From an uncultured bacterium (lineage in GTDB: Bacteria > Bacillota > Clostridia > Lachnospirales > Lachnospiraceae): a stretch of 58,955 nt of DNA. The DNA is taken from the NCBI GenBank assembly GCA_947063875.1, contig CAMSTY010000015.1, positions 1-58,955 on the forward strand. The letters are read 5' to 3'. Shown here one piece after another: positions 33,702 through 42,554 of this stretch. A model generated the notes under the pieces. The model searched no databases and had not been told where the DNA came from. It saw nothing but the letters and a program-made list of their open reading frames with translations. Both the position numbers and the translations under genes were made by a program. The first letter of the stretch is position 1; every line of letters begins with the position of its first letter.

Positions 33702-33775
33702 TTCGTATATGCGAATCATCTTCACAAATACGAATCTTATAATTACATATTAATAGTTACCAACGCATTTGTCAA
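33702..33775 (-). promoter_or_regulatory. eda-kdgK promoter with two tandem IclR-type operators
   Basis: Minus-strand TTGACA (33770-33775), 17 bp, TAATAT (33747-33752). Two imperfect 14-bp palindromes of form TTCRYAWATRCGAA follow, at 33702-33715 and 33721-33734, 19 bp apart centre to centre, within the first 40 transcribed bases. The IclR regulator gene is next on the left-to-right map (33819-34574), so these are its likely binding sites. Confidence 0.65.
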
Positions 33776-33818
33776 CATGAAAATACTATTTTTTCTATAA
33801 GATACGGGCACTTTTGGA

Positions 33819-34574
33819 CTACTCGATATATCCCAGCAGTTTGGAAAGTTCCAGAGCCTTGTCCGCCACCACTCGCCCCAGGCCCTCATAGTCCTCGGTG
33901 GGTTTATAAAGGCTGGACACGCTGAGGGCTCCTAACACATTCCCGTCAGCGCCGAATACCGGAGCGCCCACACATTCCATATGCTCTTCCAGCTCCCTGG
34001 CATCCAGCGCATATCCCTGCTTCCTTACTTTGTCCAGTTCTGCCTCCAGAGATTCCTGGTCCATGATGGTTTTCTCTGTTTTCCTGCGGAATTTTATCCG
34101 CCCGATCACCTGCCGCCTGGTCTCCTCGTCGCTGTACGCCAGGATCACCTTTCCCAGAGAAGTGCAGTACATGGGATTTTTCGATCCTACTGTCGCCGTC
34201 GTAATAATCGGGTTCTCCGGCTCGGATTTGCAGATATAAACCACCTCATGATCGGACCGGACTCCAAAAAACACCGTTTTCCCCACCTTTTTGGCAAATG
34301 CTCTCAGTTCAGGCTCAATCACTCCGATAAAATCCAGATTATTCCTATAATTGATCCCGATCCGGTAGGCCGCCAGGCCGATGGTATAACGCTGACGCGC
34401 ACCCCTGTCCACATTGACCATCCCCATCTCTGCCAATGTGGTTACAATATCATAGGCGCTGGTCTTGGGCATCGCCAGTTCTTTGCAGATCTCATCCAGA
34501 GTCGTCCCCTCCGGATTCTTTGAAACCATTTTAAGGATCTCCACCGTCCTCTGCGCTGTCCGGTTCAGCTTCAT
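33819..34574 (-). CDS. IclR-family regulator (KdgR-like)
   Basis: 251 residues: winged HTH (about 5-65; TTLDEICKELAMPKTSAYDIV) and IclR effector-binding domain (about 80-245; VGKTVFFGVRSDHEVVYICK, GALSVSS). Members sense organic acids such as KDG. The gene lies between uxaA and eda, and tandem IclR-size palindromes occupy the eda leader. Expected role: repression of eda-kdgK relieved by KDG; inference from position and family. Confidence 0.9.
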   Translation of the reverse strand: MKLNRTAQRTVEILKMVSKNPEGTTLDEICKELAMPKTSAYDIVTTLAEMGMVNVDRGARQRYTIGLAAYRIGINYRNNLDFIGVIEPELRAFAKKVGKTVFFGVRSDHEVVYICKSEPENPIITTATVGSKNPMYCTSLGKVILAYSDEETRRQVIGRIKFRRKTEKTIMDQESLEAELDKVRKQGYALDARELEEHMECVGAPVFGADGNVLGALSVSSLYKPTEDYEGLGRVVADKALELSKLLGYIE

Positions 34575-34638
34575 ATATTCTCACGTCCTTTACGCTTCTT
34601 TCTGTTCCCTTAGCTGCCATCCTGCCTTATAAAAGTCC

Positions 34639-36120
34639 TTACAGCGTAACTCCCTGCTTAAAAATCGCCATGTCATGAAAACCCGCTTCCTCGGCTTTGA
34701 CTTTTCTCCCGGAAGCGACCTCCAGCACATACTCAAACAGTTCCCGGGCCAGTTCTTCCTTTGTCTTATCCTCTACCATACGTCCGGCGTTAAAGTCAAT
34801 CCAGTTGTCCTTATGCCCGGCCAGCCTGGAATTGCTGGAAATCTTTACGGTCGGCACAGGAGACGCGAACGGGGTTCCCCGGCCGGTCGTAAACAATACA
34901 ATATGAGCCCCCGACACCGCCAGCGCCGTGGAAGCTACCAGATCATTGCCCGGCGCAGATAAAAGGTTCAGACCCTTGACCTTTACCGGCTCCCCGTATG
35001 CCAGCACGCCCTTCACCGGTGCGCTGCCGGACTTCTGCGTGCAGCCCAGCGATTTGTCCTCCAGCGTGGAAATCCCACCTTTTTTATTCCCCGGAGAAGG
35101 ATTCTCGTAGATCGTCTGATTATGGCTGGTAAAATAATTCTTAAAATCGTTGATCAGCGAAACCGTCTGCTCGAAAAGTTCCGGTGTCTCGCAACGGTTC
35201 ATAAGGATCGTCTCCGCCCCAAACATCTCCGGCACCTCCGTGAGGATCGTCGTCCCGCCTTTGGATATCAGCAGATCAGAAAATCCGCCCACGGTCGGGT
35301 TCGCCGTAATGCCGGACAGGCCGTCGGAACCGCCGCATTTCATACCGACAATCAGCTCACTGGCATCCACCTTCTCCCGGCTGAAAGCCCCCGCATAAGC
35401 CGCCAGCTCTCCCAGCAGCCGCATCGCCTCTTCCTGCTCGTCCTCGACATCCTGGCACTGCAGAAACTTCACGCGCTGCCCGTCATATTCCCCGATATAA
35501 TCCTTAAGTACCGGAATATTGCTGTTCTCACAGCCAAGCCCCAGTACCAATACGCCGCCGGCATTGGGGTGGCGAATCATATCCGCCAGCACTGTGCGGG
35601 TATGTTCCTGGTCGTCCCCCATCTGGGAACAGCCGTACGGATGCACAAAAGCAACCACTTCCTCCACCGTCCCCCCCACAAACTTCTGGGCCTTTTTCTC
35701 CAGCGCCTTGGCAATCGAGTTGACACAGCCCACCGTAGGGATGATCCAGATCTCATTGCGGACTCCCACCTTGCCGTCGGCACGGCGGAAGCCGTCAAAA
35801 AACGCATGTTCCGACTCTTTCAAAGGAGATACGGAAGGCTCATATTGATAAGTCAGCAAATCTCCCAGTGCGGTTCTGATATTATGCACATGCACCCATC
35901 CTCCGGCCGCAACCGCTTCCTTGGCCAGGCCGATACAAAAGCCATACTTTGTCACCGGATCACCCGCCGCAATCTCTTTCAGGGCAAATTTGTGTCCCTG
36001 AGGGATCTCCTCCAGCGTCGTCACCTGGTACTTTCCGACAGTCAGCCGCTCTCCTTTGGCAATAGGGCGCAACGCCACCGCCACATTATCATCCTCATGA
36101 ATTCTGACAAAATCCTGCAT
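34639..36120 (-). CDS. uxaA: Altronate dehydratase
   Basis: Dehydrates D-altronate to 2-keto-3-deoxygluconate using an iron cofactor. 493 residues: N-terminal SAF domain (about 1-75; IHEDDNVAVALRP) and UxaA C-terminal domain (VGVRNEIWIIPTVGCVN, HPYGCSQMGDD, GLGCENSNIP, GMKCGGSDGLSGITANP). The long in-frame extension upstream is not coding; the ATG at 36120 follows AAGGAGAAG. It is divergent from lacI-uxaC with a matched operator at its start site. Confidence 0.93.
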   Translation of the reverse strand: MQDFVRIHEDDNVAVALRPIAKGERLTVGKYQVTTLEEIPQGHKFALKEIAAGDPVTKYGFCIGLAKEAVAAGGWVHVHNIRTALGDLLTYQYEPSVSPLKESEHAFFDGFRRADGKVGVRNEIWIIPTVGCVNSIAKALEKKAQKFVGGTVEEVVAFVHPYGCSQMGDDQEHTRTVLADMIRHPNAGGVLVLGLGCENSNIPVLKDYIGEYDGQRVKFLQCQDVEDEQEEAMRLLGELAAYAGAFSREKVDASELIVGMKCGGSDGLSGITANPTVGGFSDLLISKGGTTILTEVPEMFGAETILMNRCETPELFEQTVSLINDFKNYFTSHNQTIYENPSPGNKKGGISTLEDKSLGCTQKSGSAPVKGVLAYGEPVKVKGLNLLSAPGNDLVASTALAVSGAHIVLFTTGRGTPFASPVPTVKISSNSRLAGHKDNWIDFNAGRMVEDKTKEELARELFEYVLEVASGRKVKAEEAGFHDMAIFKQGVTL

Positions 36121-36179
36121 GGCTCTTCTCCTTTTTCTGCGTTCTGAATTTAAAAATATCGTCTGTTGCTTCATTGTAT

Positions 36180-36193
36180 TGTAAGTACTTACA
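36180..36193 (-). promoter_or_regulatory. LacI-type operator at the uxaA promoter
   Basis: Perfect 14-bp palindrome TGTAAGTACTTACA just past the -10 of the leftward promoter TTGACT (36220-36225), 17 bp, TAAAAT (36197-36202), thus near +1. Identical to the site at 36311-36324. Confidence 0.85.
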
Positions 36194-36276
36194 TATATTT
36201 TACAGAATTCTTGTGCATAAGTCAAGTAAAAATACGGTTTCCTGACTGATTTTATGGAAACATGGCAATAAATCAC

Positions 36277-36324
36277 TTGCATTATTTGAAAAGGATGGGT
36301 ATAATAAGCTTGTAAGTACTTACA
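36277..36324 (+). promoter_or_regulatory. lacI-uxaC promoter and operator
   Basis: TTGCAT (36277-36282), 17 bp, TATAAT (36300-36305), then the 14-bp palindrome TGTAAGTACTTACA at 36311-36324 covering the predicted start. Its twin lies 131 bp away at the uxaA start; the spacing is compatible with looping by a LacI tetramer or independent dimers. Confidence 0.85.
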
Positions 36325-36402
36325 CCATTTCAGGCGGAATCTTATCCGTTCAGAACCCTGTGTTACCACTTGACTACTACTCTGACGAAAGGGAAACAAC
36401 TG

Positions 36403-37404
36403 ATGAACATTTACGATGTATCAAAAAAGGCTGGTGTTTCCATTGCTACGGTTTCCCGTGTTCTCAACGGCAGCCCGAATGTCAGCGACCGCACCAGGAA
36501 CCTGGTGCTTAAAGTCATGGACGAACTGGGCTATACCCCCAATGTATTCGCCCGGGGCCTGGGCCTTGGCACCATCCAGACCATCGGCATTATGTGTTCC
36601 GACTCCTCAGACCCATACCTGGCCCATGCCATCTACTACCTGGAGCAGGGACTGCGCGGCTACGGATATGATTCTATTTTGTGCTGTACCGGCAACTCCC
36701 TGGAGAACAAGCAGAAGTACCTTGAACTGCTGCGTTCCAAAAAAGTAGATGCCATCATCCTTGCCGGCTCCAAGTTTATAGAGCCGAAACTCAGGGACAA
36801 TGATTATATCACCGAGGCGGCACAGGAAATCCCCATTATGCTGGTCAACGGGTTCCTGGAGGGAAACAATATTTGCTGTACGCTCTGCGATGACCGTTCG
36901 GCCACCCATGAGGCTGCCGGCAAGCTGATCGCCTCCGGCTGCCGCAGCATTCTTTATCTGTACACCAGCCGCTCCTACAGCGGCATGGGCAAGCTGCACG
37001 GCTATCAGGACGCGCTTGGCGGCTGCGGCCTTCCTGTCCGCAAGGATCTCATTTACCAATGCCCCAAAGACGTACTTGCCGCACGCGACCTGCTGCTGAA
37101 GCTTCACACTTCCGGCCTTTTCTTTGACGCGGTTATGACTTCGGACGACACCCTGGCGGTAGGCGCAGTCAAATATGCCCACGCCACCCGGAGAAGTATT
37201 CCGGACGACTTAAGCATTATCGGCTATAACAACTCGAGCTATGCCGTTTGTACGGACCCGGAACTGACCTCGATCGACAGCAGGATTGAGGCTCTTTGCG
37301 CTACCACCATCAATACCCTGATGATCGTATTCAACGGCGGCAATGCGCCCAGCCGGACTACTATTGCCGCCGATTTGATAAAAAGAGCAACTACCAAATT
37401 TTAA
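36403..37404 (+). CDS. LacI-family regulator of uronate genes
   Basis: 333 residues: LacI HTH (1-47; NIYDVSKKAGVSIATVSRVL) and a periplasmic-binding-protein-like sensor domain (about 60-330). Start taken at MNIYDV, after GAAAGGGAAAC; an upstream in-frame ATG lacks a site. First gene before uxaC, 18 bp apart. The twin palindromes in the divergent gap are the obvious target, so it should control both uxaA and its own uxaC operon. Inducer, probably a uronate or its isomer, is inferred. Confidence 0.92.
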   Translation: MNIYDVSKKAGVSIATVSRVLNGSPNVSDRTRNLVLKVMDELGYTPNVFARGLGLGTIQTIGIMCSDSSDPYLAHAIYYLEQGLRGYGYDSILCCTGNSLENKQKYLELLRSKKVDAIILAGSKFIEPKLRDNDYITEAAQEIPIMLVNGFLEGNNICCTLCDDRSATHEAAGKLIASGCRSILYLYTSRSYSGMGKLHGYQDALGGCGLPVRKDLIYQCPKDVLAARDLLLKLHTSGLFFDAVMTSDDTLAVGAVKYAHATRRSIPDDLSIIGYNNSSYAVCTDPELTSIDSRIEALCATTINTLMIVFNGGNAPSRTTIAADLIKRATTKF

Positions 37405-37422
37405 TCAAGGAGGATTATCCCA

Positions 37423-38826
37423 ATGAAAGCATTTATGGACAAGGACTTTTTACTGTCAACCGAATCTGCGCGGAATCTGTTCCACAGCTATGCGGAAAAG
37501 ATGCCGGTTCTGGATTACCACTGCCACATCAATCCCCAGGAGATCGCAGAAGACCGCCATTTTGAAAATATTACCCAGGTATGGCTGGGCGGAGACCATT
37601 ACAAATGGCGCCAGATGCGTTCCAACGGCGTGGATGAGAAATACATCACCGGCGACGCCACGGACCGCGAGAAATTCCAGAAGTGGGCAGAAACTCTGGA
37701 AAAGCTGATCGGCAATCCTCTGTATCACTGGAGCCATCTGGAACTGCAGCGGTACTTTGGTTATACCGGACACCTTTGCGGCGACACGGCAGAGGAGGTA
37801 TGGAACCTGTGCAACGAACAGCTTCAAAATAAGTGGTCTGTCCGCAGCCTGATCAAAGCTTCCAACGTCACCCTGATCTGCACTACCGATGATCCCATCG
37901 ACTCCCTGGAATGGCACAAAAAGATCGCGGAGGACCCCTCCTTTGATGTTCAGGTGCTGCCTGCCTGGAGACCGGATAAGGCCAACAATGTGGAAAAGCC
38001 GGAATATGCCTCCTATATCGCCAAATTGTCTGAGGCAAGCGGCGTTTCCATCAAGGATTTTGCTTCCCTGAAAGAGGCCCTGTTAAACCGCCTGGATTTC
38101 TTCCATTCCATGGGCTGCCGGGTATCGGATCACGCCCTGGAATATGTGATGTATGTTCCTGCCACAGATGAGGAGATTGATGCCGTCATCGCCAAGGGAC
38201 TTGCCGGTGAGACCGTCAGCAGGGAAGAGGAACTGAAATACAAGACTGCCTTCATGATGTTCGTGGCCAAGCAGTATAACCGCTTAGGTTGGGCCATGCA
38301 GCTTCACTACGGCTGCAAGCGGGACAACAATGCCTATATGTATCAGCAGTTAGGCCCCGATACCGGCTTTGACTGCATCAACAATTACGCCCCTTCCGCA
38401 CAGATGGCAGACTTCCTGAATGCCTTAAGCGCTACCAACGAGATTCCCAGAACCATTATCTATTCCTTAAACCCCAATGATGACGCTGCCATCGGCACCA
38501 TCCTTGGCTGCTTCCAGGACCCCTCCGCCACCGGCAAGCTGCAGCAAGGTTCCGCGTGGTGGTTCAACGACCACAAGCAGGGCATGACCGCTCAGATGAC
38601 CAGCCTGGCCAACCTCGGCTGCCTGGGGAACTTCATCGGAATGCTGACGGACTCCAGAAGCTTCCTCTCCTACACCAGGCACGAATATTTCCGCCGGATT
38701 ATGTGCGAACTGCTGGGCGGATGGGTCGAGAACGGCGAGTATCCCAACGATCAGAAAGCGCTCAGGAAGATTGTAGAAGGCATCTGCTACAATAATGCCG
38801 TAAAATATTTCGGATTCAACCTGTAA
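37423..38826 (+). CDS. uxaC: Glucuronate/galacturonate isomerase
   Basis: Converts D-glucuronate to fructuronate and D-galacturonate to tagaturonate. 467 residues, full length for the family; DYHCHINPQEIAED (metal-site His pair at about 26-28), CTTDDPIDSLEWHK (about 153-166), QLHYGCKRDNN and HEYFRRIMCELLGGW near the end. RBS AAGGAGG. It ends in two hairpins at 38835-38916. It is the entry enzyme for the pathway completed by uxaA, kdgK and eda. Confidence 0.96.
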   Translation: MKAFMDKDFLLSTESARNLFHSYAEKMPVLDYHCHINPQEIAEDRHFENITQVWLGGDHYKWRQMRSNGVDEKYITGDATDREKFQKWAETLEKLIGNPLYHWSHLELQRYFGYTGHLCGDTAEEVWNLCNEQLQNKWSVRSLIKASNVTLICTTDDPIDSLEWHKKIAEDPSFDVQVLPAWRPDKANNVEKPEYASYIAKLSEASGVSIKDFASLKEALLNRLDFFHSMGCRVSDHALEYVMYVPATDEEIDAVIAKGLAGETVSREEELKYKTAFMMFVAKQYNRLGWAMQLHYGCKRDNNAYMYQQLGPDTGFDCINNYAPSAQMADFLNALSATNEIPRTIIYSLNPNDDAAIGTILGCFQDPSATGKLQQGSAWWFNDHKQGMTAQMTSLANLGCLGNFIGMLTDSRSFLSYTRHEYFRRIMCELLGGWVENGEYPNDQKALRKIVEGICYNNAVKYFGFNL

Positions 38827-38834
38827 GCTTCTCT

Positions 38835-38916
38835 TCCGGCAAAGCTGACGCGTTTTGCCGGATACTGTAAAACAAACAGGAAGCATGGCCTGCAAGATCG
38901 GCCATGCTTCCTGTTT
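38835..38916. terminator. Double hairpin, bidirectional terminator after uxaC
   Basis: First hairpin TCCGGCAAA/TTTGCCGGA (38835-38862) right after the stop; second, 17 perfect base pairs (38874-38890 with 38900-38916) over a 9-nt loop, ending in TTTT on the plus strand and AAAC-symmetric on the other. It separates uxaC from the convergent L,D-transpeptidase gene. Confidence 0.9.
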
Positions 38917-38934
38917 TATATTCTTCTTTTCTCT

Positions 38935-40890
38935 TTACATCCCCGGAGCATCCACCAGGTTGACATCCCCCTGAGGAGCCGCAGGCTGTGCCTCCTGCTG
39001 CGGCTGCGCTTCCGGCTGTGGCTCTGGTTGCGGCTGCGCTTCCGGCTGCGGCTCTGGTTCTGGCTGCGGCTCTGGTTGCGGCTGTGTCTCCACAACCCCC
39101 GGCCCCTGCGAACGGTCTGCATCCGGCTCTGAAATCACCGGCGATGCCGAACTCTCCATTGCTCCGGGATCCGTCACACCGGAAGAAGAACCATCGCCCG
39201 GCCCTGCCGCTCCCTGGGACTGATCTGCCATGCCCTCTCCGTTGTTTCCCTCCACAGGACTCTCAGCTATCGCTCCCTCTGCCATCGTCTCTCCCACCGA
39301 CTCTGCCGCCGGAGCCGTCTCCGGCGCCGGGGCTGCCGCAGGAACCGCGGAAGCCATCCTCCGGGAAGAAGATGCCGTAGTCGTATTCGTACTGCCGCTT
39401 CCGTCTAAATGATAGCAAAGCACCGGAACTCCGCCGGAAATATTCTCAAAAATCGTCCTTGCCGCTGAGGCGGGCAGATTAATACATCCATGAGAACCAT
39501 TCGTCTTATAAATCCTGCCTCCGAAGCTTCCCCTCCAGCTGGCATCGTGCATACCGATCCCACCATTAAACGGCATCCAATAAGTCACCGGACTGGCGTA
39601 TCCTGGCCCCCGCAGGACAGCATTCCTCTGCTTATAGGTCAGAGGAAACGCCCCTCCGGGCGTCCCCATCCCCCGGGCCTCGTTGCCGGACACAAAGTCG
39701 GACTCTACCAGAAGCTGGCCATCCACATAATAATAGAGATGCTGCGCCGTAAGATTGATCTCCACGTAAGTATTGCCGTAATCCGTCTCCCCGCGCGAAG
39801 CCGCTGTCTGTGCATAGACCGGCTCCCGCTCCTGGCTGATTCCGGAACGGATAATCTCCGAAAGCGCCGCTGCTTCCGCCTTGCGGTTAATCCGCCATCC
39901 GTAGTTGCCGTTGGTGATCGTCACAGTCTCCCCGGTGGTCGTCTTCAGCGTCTTAGGCTGATACGCCGTATCATAGCTGACCGCCAGCTGATCCACATAC
40001 TCGGCCACCCTGTCCTCATCCAGCTCCAGTGTGCCTTCCTCATTCTCCACCATCCAGGTATGAATGGTGTCACCGTTTAAAACCTCTGTCTTTTCTCCGA
40101 AATGATACGTCACCGCCACGTTCACAGCCTGATTCCATTTTTCCGCTTCCGCAACCAATGCCGGATCTTCCGCTGTAACGCGCGCCTTCGCATAGGCTCC
40201 CTCTTCCTCCAGGGAAATCCTGTTTTTCAGATTCATAATCGCATCGGCGACACTCTCATGAACCTTTTCCGGAACCACCCTGGTGCCGCCCATTTCCGGT
40301 ACGATCTCATATCCCACGCCTTCCTGGTATTCTGATAAATACGCATCCGCCGGAAGTTCCGTCTTGCTCTCATCCATGCAATTAAGGCCGTTTACCGCCG
40401 CATCCAGCTGCTCCTGGTTATAGGCAATCATAGTCTCTATCGTGTGCTCGGAGCCTTCCAGGTAATGCAGTCCCCAGCGCAGAGGTTCCTGGCTTGCCAG
40501 AAGCCGCTCCAGGGAACCGTCATATTCGGAATGAAGGTCAAACTCGTCCCCAACGATCTGTTCCTCCACGCCTCCGCGCTCTTCCAGGGTCAGCGTATAC
40601 GCCTTCAAGCCGTCATCAATCATCTGCTTTACCTGTTCCACACTCTTATGCGAAGCATCCAGTCCGTTAATCACCGTATTCGGAAAAAACACGTCCCGAT
40701 ACTGAAGGCTCAAATATGTATAAGCAGCCGCTACCGTAGCCGCCAGGCCACAGGTGACCGCTGCCGTGATCAGCGCCGCTTTTTTGGCTTTTCCTTTGCT
40801 GTTTTTCTCCTTTTGCTTCCCCTCCTGCCCTGTCGGGGGCTTGATACTGCCATTTGTCTGTATCTTGTTGATCTGGTTCTTCCCTTCCAT
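38935..40890 (-). CDS. L,D-transpeptidase with peptidoglycan-binding-like domains
   Basis: Cross-links peptidoglycan or trims it with an active-site Cys. 651 residues: charged cytoplasmic N-terminus, one membrane segment (about 38-60), putative peptidoglycan-binding 4 domain repeats (about 75-330), YkuD catalytic domain (about 375-500) with HDASWRGSFGG and SHGCINLP (Cys469), then a low-complexity Ser/Ala/Gly tail ending in Pro-Gln-Glu repeats (about 605-645) that would span the wall. No strong ribosome binding site precedes the ATG. Convergent with uxaC. Confidence 0.92.
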   Translation of the reverse strand: MEGKNQINKIQTNGSIKPPTGQEGKQKEKNSKGKAKKAALITAAVTCGLAATVAAAYTYLSLQYRDVFFPNTVINGLDASHKSVEQVKQMIDDGLKAYTLTLEERGGVEEQIVGDEFDLHSEYDGSLERLLASQEPLRWGLHYLEGSEHTIETMIAYNQEQLDAAVNGLNCMDESKTELPADAYLSEYQEGVGYEIVPEMGGTRVVPEKVHESVADAIMNLKNRISLEEEGAYAKARVTAEDPALVAEAEKWNQAVNVAVTYHFGEKTEVLNGDTIHTWMVENEEGTLELDEDRVAEYVDQLAVSYDTAYQPKTLKTTTGETVTITNGNYGWRINRKAEAAALSEIIRSGISQEREPVYAQTAASRGETDYGNTYVEINLTAQHLYYYVDGQLLVESDFVSGNEARGMGTPGGAFPLTYKQRNAVLRGPGYASPVTYWMPFNGGIGMHDASWRGSFGGRIYKTNGSHGCINLPASAARTIFENISGGVPVLCYHLDGSGSTNTTTASSSRRMASAVPAAAPAPETAPAAESVGETMAEGAIAESPVEGNNGEGMADQSQGAAGPGDGSSSGVTDPGAMESSASPVISEPDADRSQGPGVVETQPQPEPQPEPEPQPEAQPQPEPQPEAQPQQEAQPAAPQGDVNLVDAPGM

Positions 40891-40976
40891 AGCCTGAAGC
40901 CGTCCTCCAAATGTTAAATTCCGCCGCCTGATGAACTGACGCCGCCAGATATCATTATATACAGATCAAAAGAATT

Positions 40977-41240
40977 TTACAAGTCTTTGCTCTTAATCAA
41001 CCGGAGTTTTTCCTCCCGGCTCAGTTTTTTTATCGCACACTCCCGCCGCATCGCCTCCCGGCGGGTGGCAAACTCCTCATAATACACCAGTTTCACCGGC
41101 CTTCGCCCTCTCGTATACCTGGCCCCGCGCCCTTCGTTGTGCGCCCGCAGCCTCTCCTCCAGGCAATTTGTCCAGCCACAGTAAAGAGAACCATCGGCGC
41201 ACCGCAGCAGATAGGCATAATTACTTTCTCCATTCTCCAT
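40977..41240 (-). CDS. GIY-YIG nuclease-domain protein (UPF0213-like)
   Basis: A single-domain 87-residue protein. The GIY-YIG pair is read as YAYLLRC (8-14) and SLYCGWT (18-24); conserved Arg is in RRAMRRECAIKKLSREEKLRL. Members of this YhbQ-type group are DNA/RNA endonucleases or of unclear role. It starts 4 bp after the GGDEF stop, so it is the last gene of that run. Confidence 0.88.
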   Translation of the reverse strand: MENGESNYAYLLRCADGSLYCGWTNCLEERLRAHNEGRGARYTRGRRPVKLVYYEEFATRREAMRRECAIKKLSREEKLRLIKSKDL

Positions 41241-41244
41241 GGAC

Positions 41245-42531
41245 TCAGCTTCTGCTCCTTCCCTGATGATACTTCAGTTTATTCTGCCGCTTGCATTCAT
41301 ACATCGCTATATCGGCCTCCTCCAAAAGCCTCTCCATGCTCTTTTTCCCATCACCGGATTTGATTTCCACAATCCCATAGCTGAAACTTGCCGGGTATTC
41401 TTTCTGGTGGCTTTCCCGGAATTGTTCCAACCCTTCCTTCATCTTCTGATGCGCAATCTCCACAGGGCACAAGGGCAGGATCGCACAGAATTCATCCCCG
41501 CCAATCCGGGCAAACATATCCTGTTCCCGAAACTGGTTTTTCACTGCCTGTACAAAACTCCGGATATATTCGTCCCCTTCTAAATGCCCATAATTATCAT
41601 TGACATACTTCAACCCATCCAGATCCATGTAACATAACGCCGTCTGCTGCGGTTCTTCCAAAAGCCGCTTCATACGTTCCATAAAATACAGGCGGTTATA
41701 AATACCGGTGCCCTGATCCCGATACGCCTTTGCCTTCAGCCGGCGGCTTTTTTCCTTCTCTATGGTAATATCAAGCACAATGTGGGCATACGCCTTTCTG
41801 CTTTTCCACACGATCGGAAAAGTGGTGATACGGAAAGCCTTCCCGCCATCCTCTTCTATCTCCCAGACCTTGCCGTCCTCCTCATCATGCCAGTCCAAAA
41901 GCATCTTCTGGAAGGACAGGCGCTTTTTGCATTCCTGGCAAAACCGAATATCCGTACTTTCTGCCTCGACGCGTTTATTGCAGTACATCGTCTCCTTGTT
42001 TTCCCGATCAATGACCAGAATCCACTCATTCCTTTTGCGGGTCAGTTCCATAAGCAGATCATTATATCCGGCCACGATCTCCGCCCGTTCCTGCGCCTCC
42101 CTCACTTCCCTTTTCAGCAGTTCTTCCCTTTCCTTAAGCCGCTGAGTCATGGTATTAAACGCCTCGCAGAGTTCACCCGGATAAGAAATCTGCTGGGAAT
42201 AATCCCCCCGTACCACCTGCTTGGCCTGCCAGACCAGATGCTTCAGGTTTTTGTCCAGTTCCTTGAGGTTTGCGCACAGCAAATTATCATAAGGCGGCGC
42301 ATCCATGGAAAGCCTTCCATTGGAAAGCGCCGCGGAGTAATCTCTCACCTCTTCCAAAAATTTCCGGAGTATCTGTATCTCCTCTCCCAGTTTGCGATAC
42401 TGCCCATCCAGGCCATTCAAGTCCGGTTGACAAATCTCCTCATCCTGCATGATACTGTGTATATATTCTGCCAGTACTTCACAATTTCTGTCTTCCATTT
42501 CAACCCCCAACGCTGTTGTTTCCTCAATCAT
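41245..42531 (-). CDS. GGDEF diguanylate cyclase with HAMP-like and PAS-like regions
   Basis: About 428 residues if started at this ATG; ATG at 42498 after GGGGG is an alternative, and a TTG further upstream would overlap the acyltransferase. N-terminal coiled coil (about 40-150) with a HAMP-like segment (VRGDYSQQISYPGELCEAFNTM), a PAS-like region (about 155-250; RNEWILVIDRENKETMY), and C-terminal GGDEF domain (about 265-425) with active-site GGDEF in FARIGGDEFCAIL. It synthesises cyclic di-GMP. No transmembrane segment. Partners: acyltransferase upstream, GIY-YIG downstream. Confidence 0.88.
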   Translation of the reverse strand: MIEETTALGVEMEDRNCEVLAEYIHSIMQDEEICQPDLNGLDGQYRKLGEEIQILRKFLEEVRDYSAALSNGRLSMDAPPYDNLLCANLKELDKNLKHLVWQAKQVVRGDYSQQISYPGELCEAFNTMTQRLKEREELLKREVREAQERAEIVAGYNDLLMELTRKRNEWILVIDRENKETMYCNKRVEAESTDIRFCQECKKRLSFQKMLLDWHDEEDGKVWEIEEDGGKAFRITTFPIVWKSRKAYAHIVLDITIEKEKSRRLKAKAYRDQGTGIYNRLYFMERMKRLLEEPQQTALCYMDLDGLKYVNDNYGHLEGDEYIRSFVQAVKNQFREQDMFARIGGDEFCAILPLCPVEIAHQKMKEGLEQFRESHQKEYPASFSYGIVEIKSGDGKKSMERLLEEADIAMYECKRQNKLKYHQGRSRS

Positions 42532-42554
42532 GTCTTGAGTATTATCATACACTA

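Noticed and set aside
32002..33753. Plus-strand open frame of 583 codons over kdgK and eda
   Set aside because: It is antisense to two clear family matches, has no recognisable domain or ribosome binding site, and is long only from codon bias of the genes beneath.
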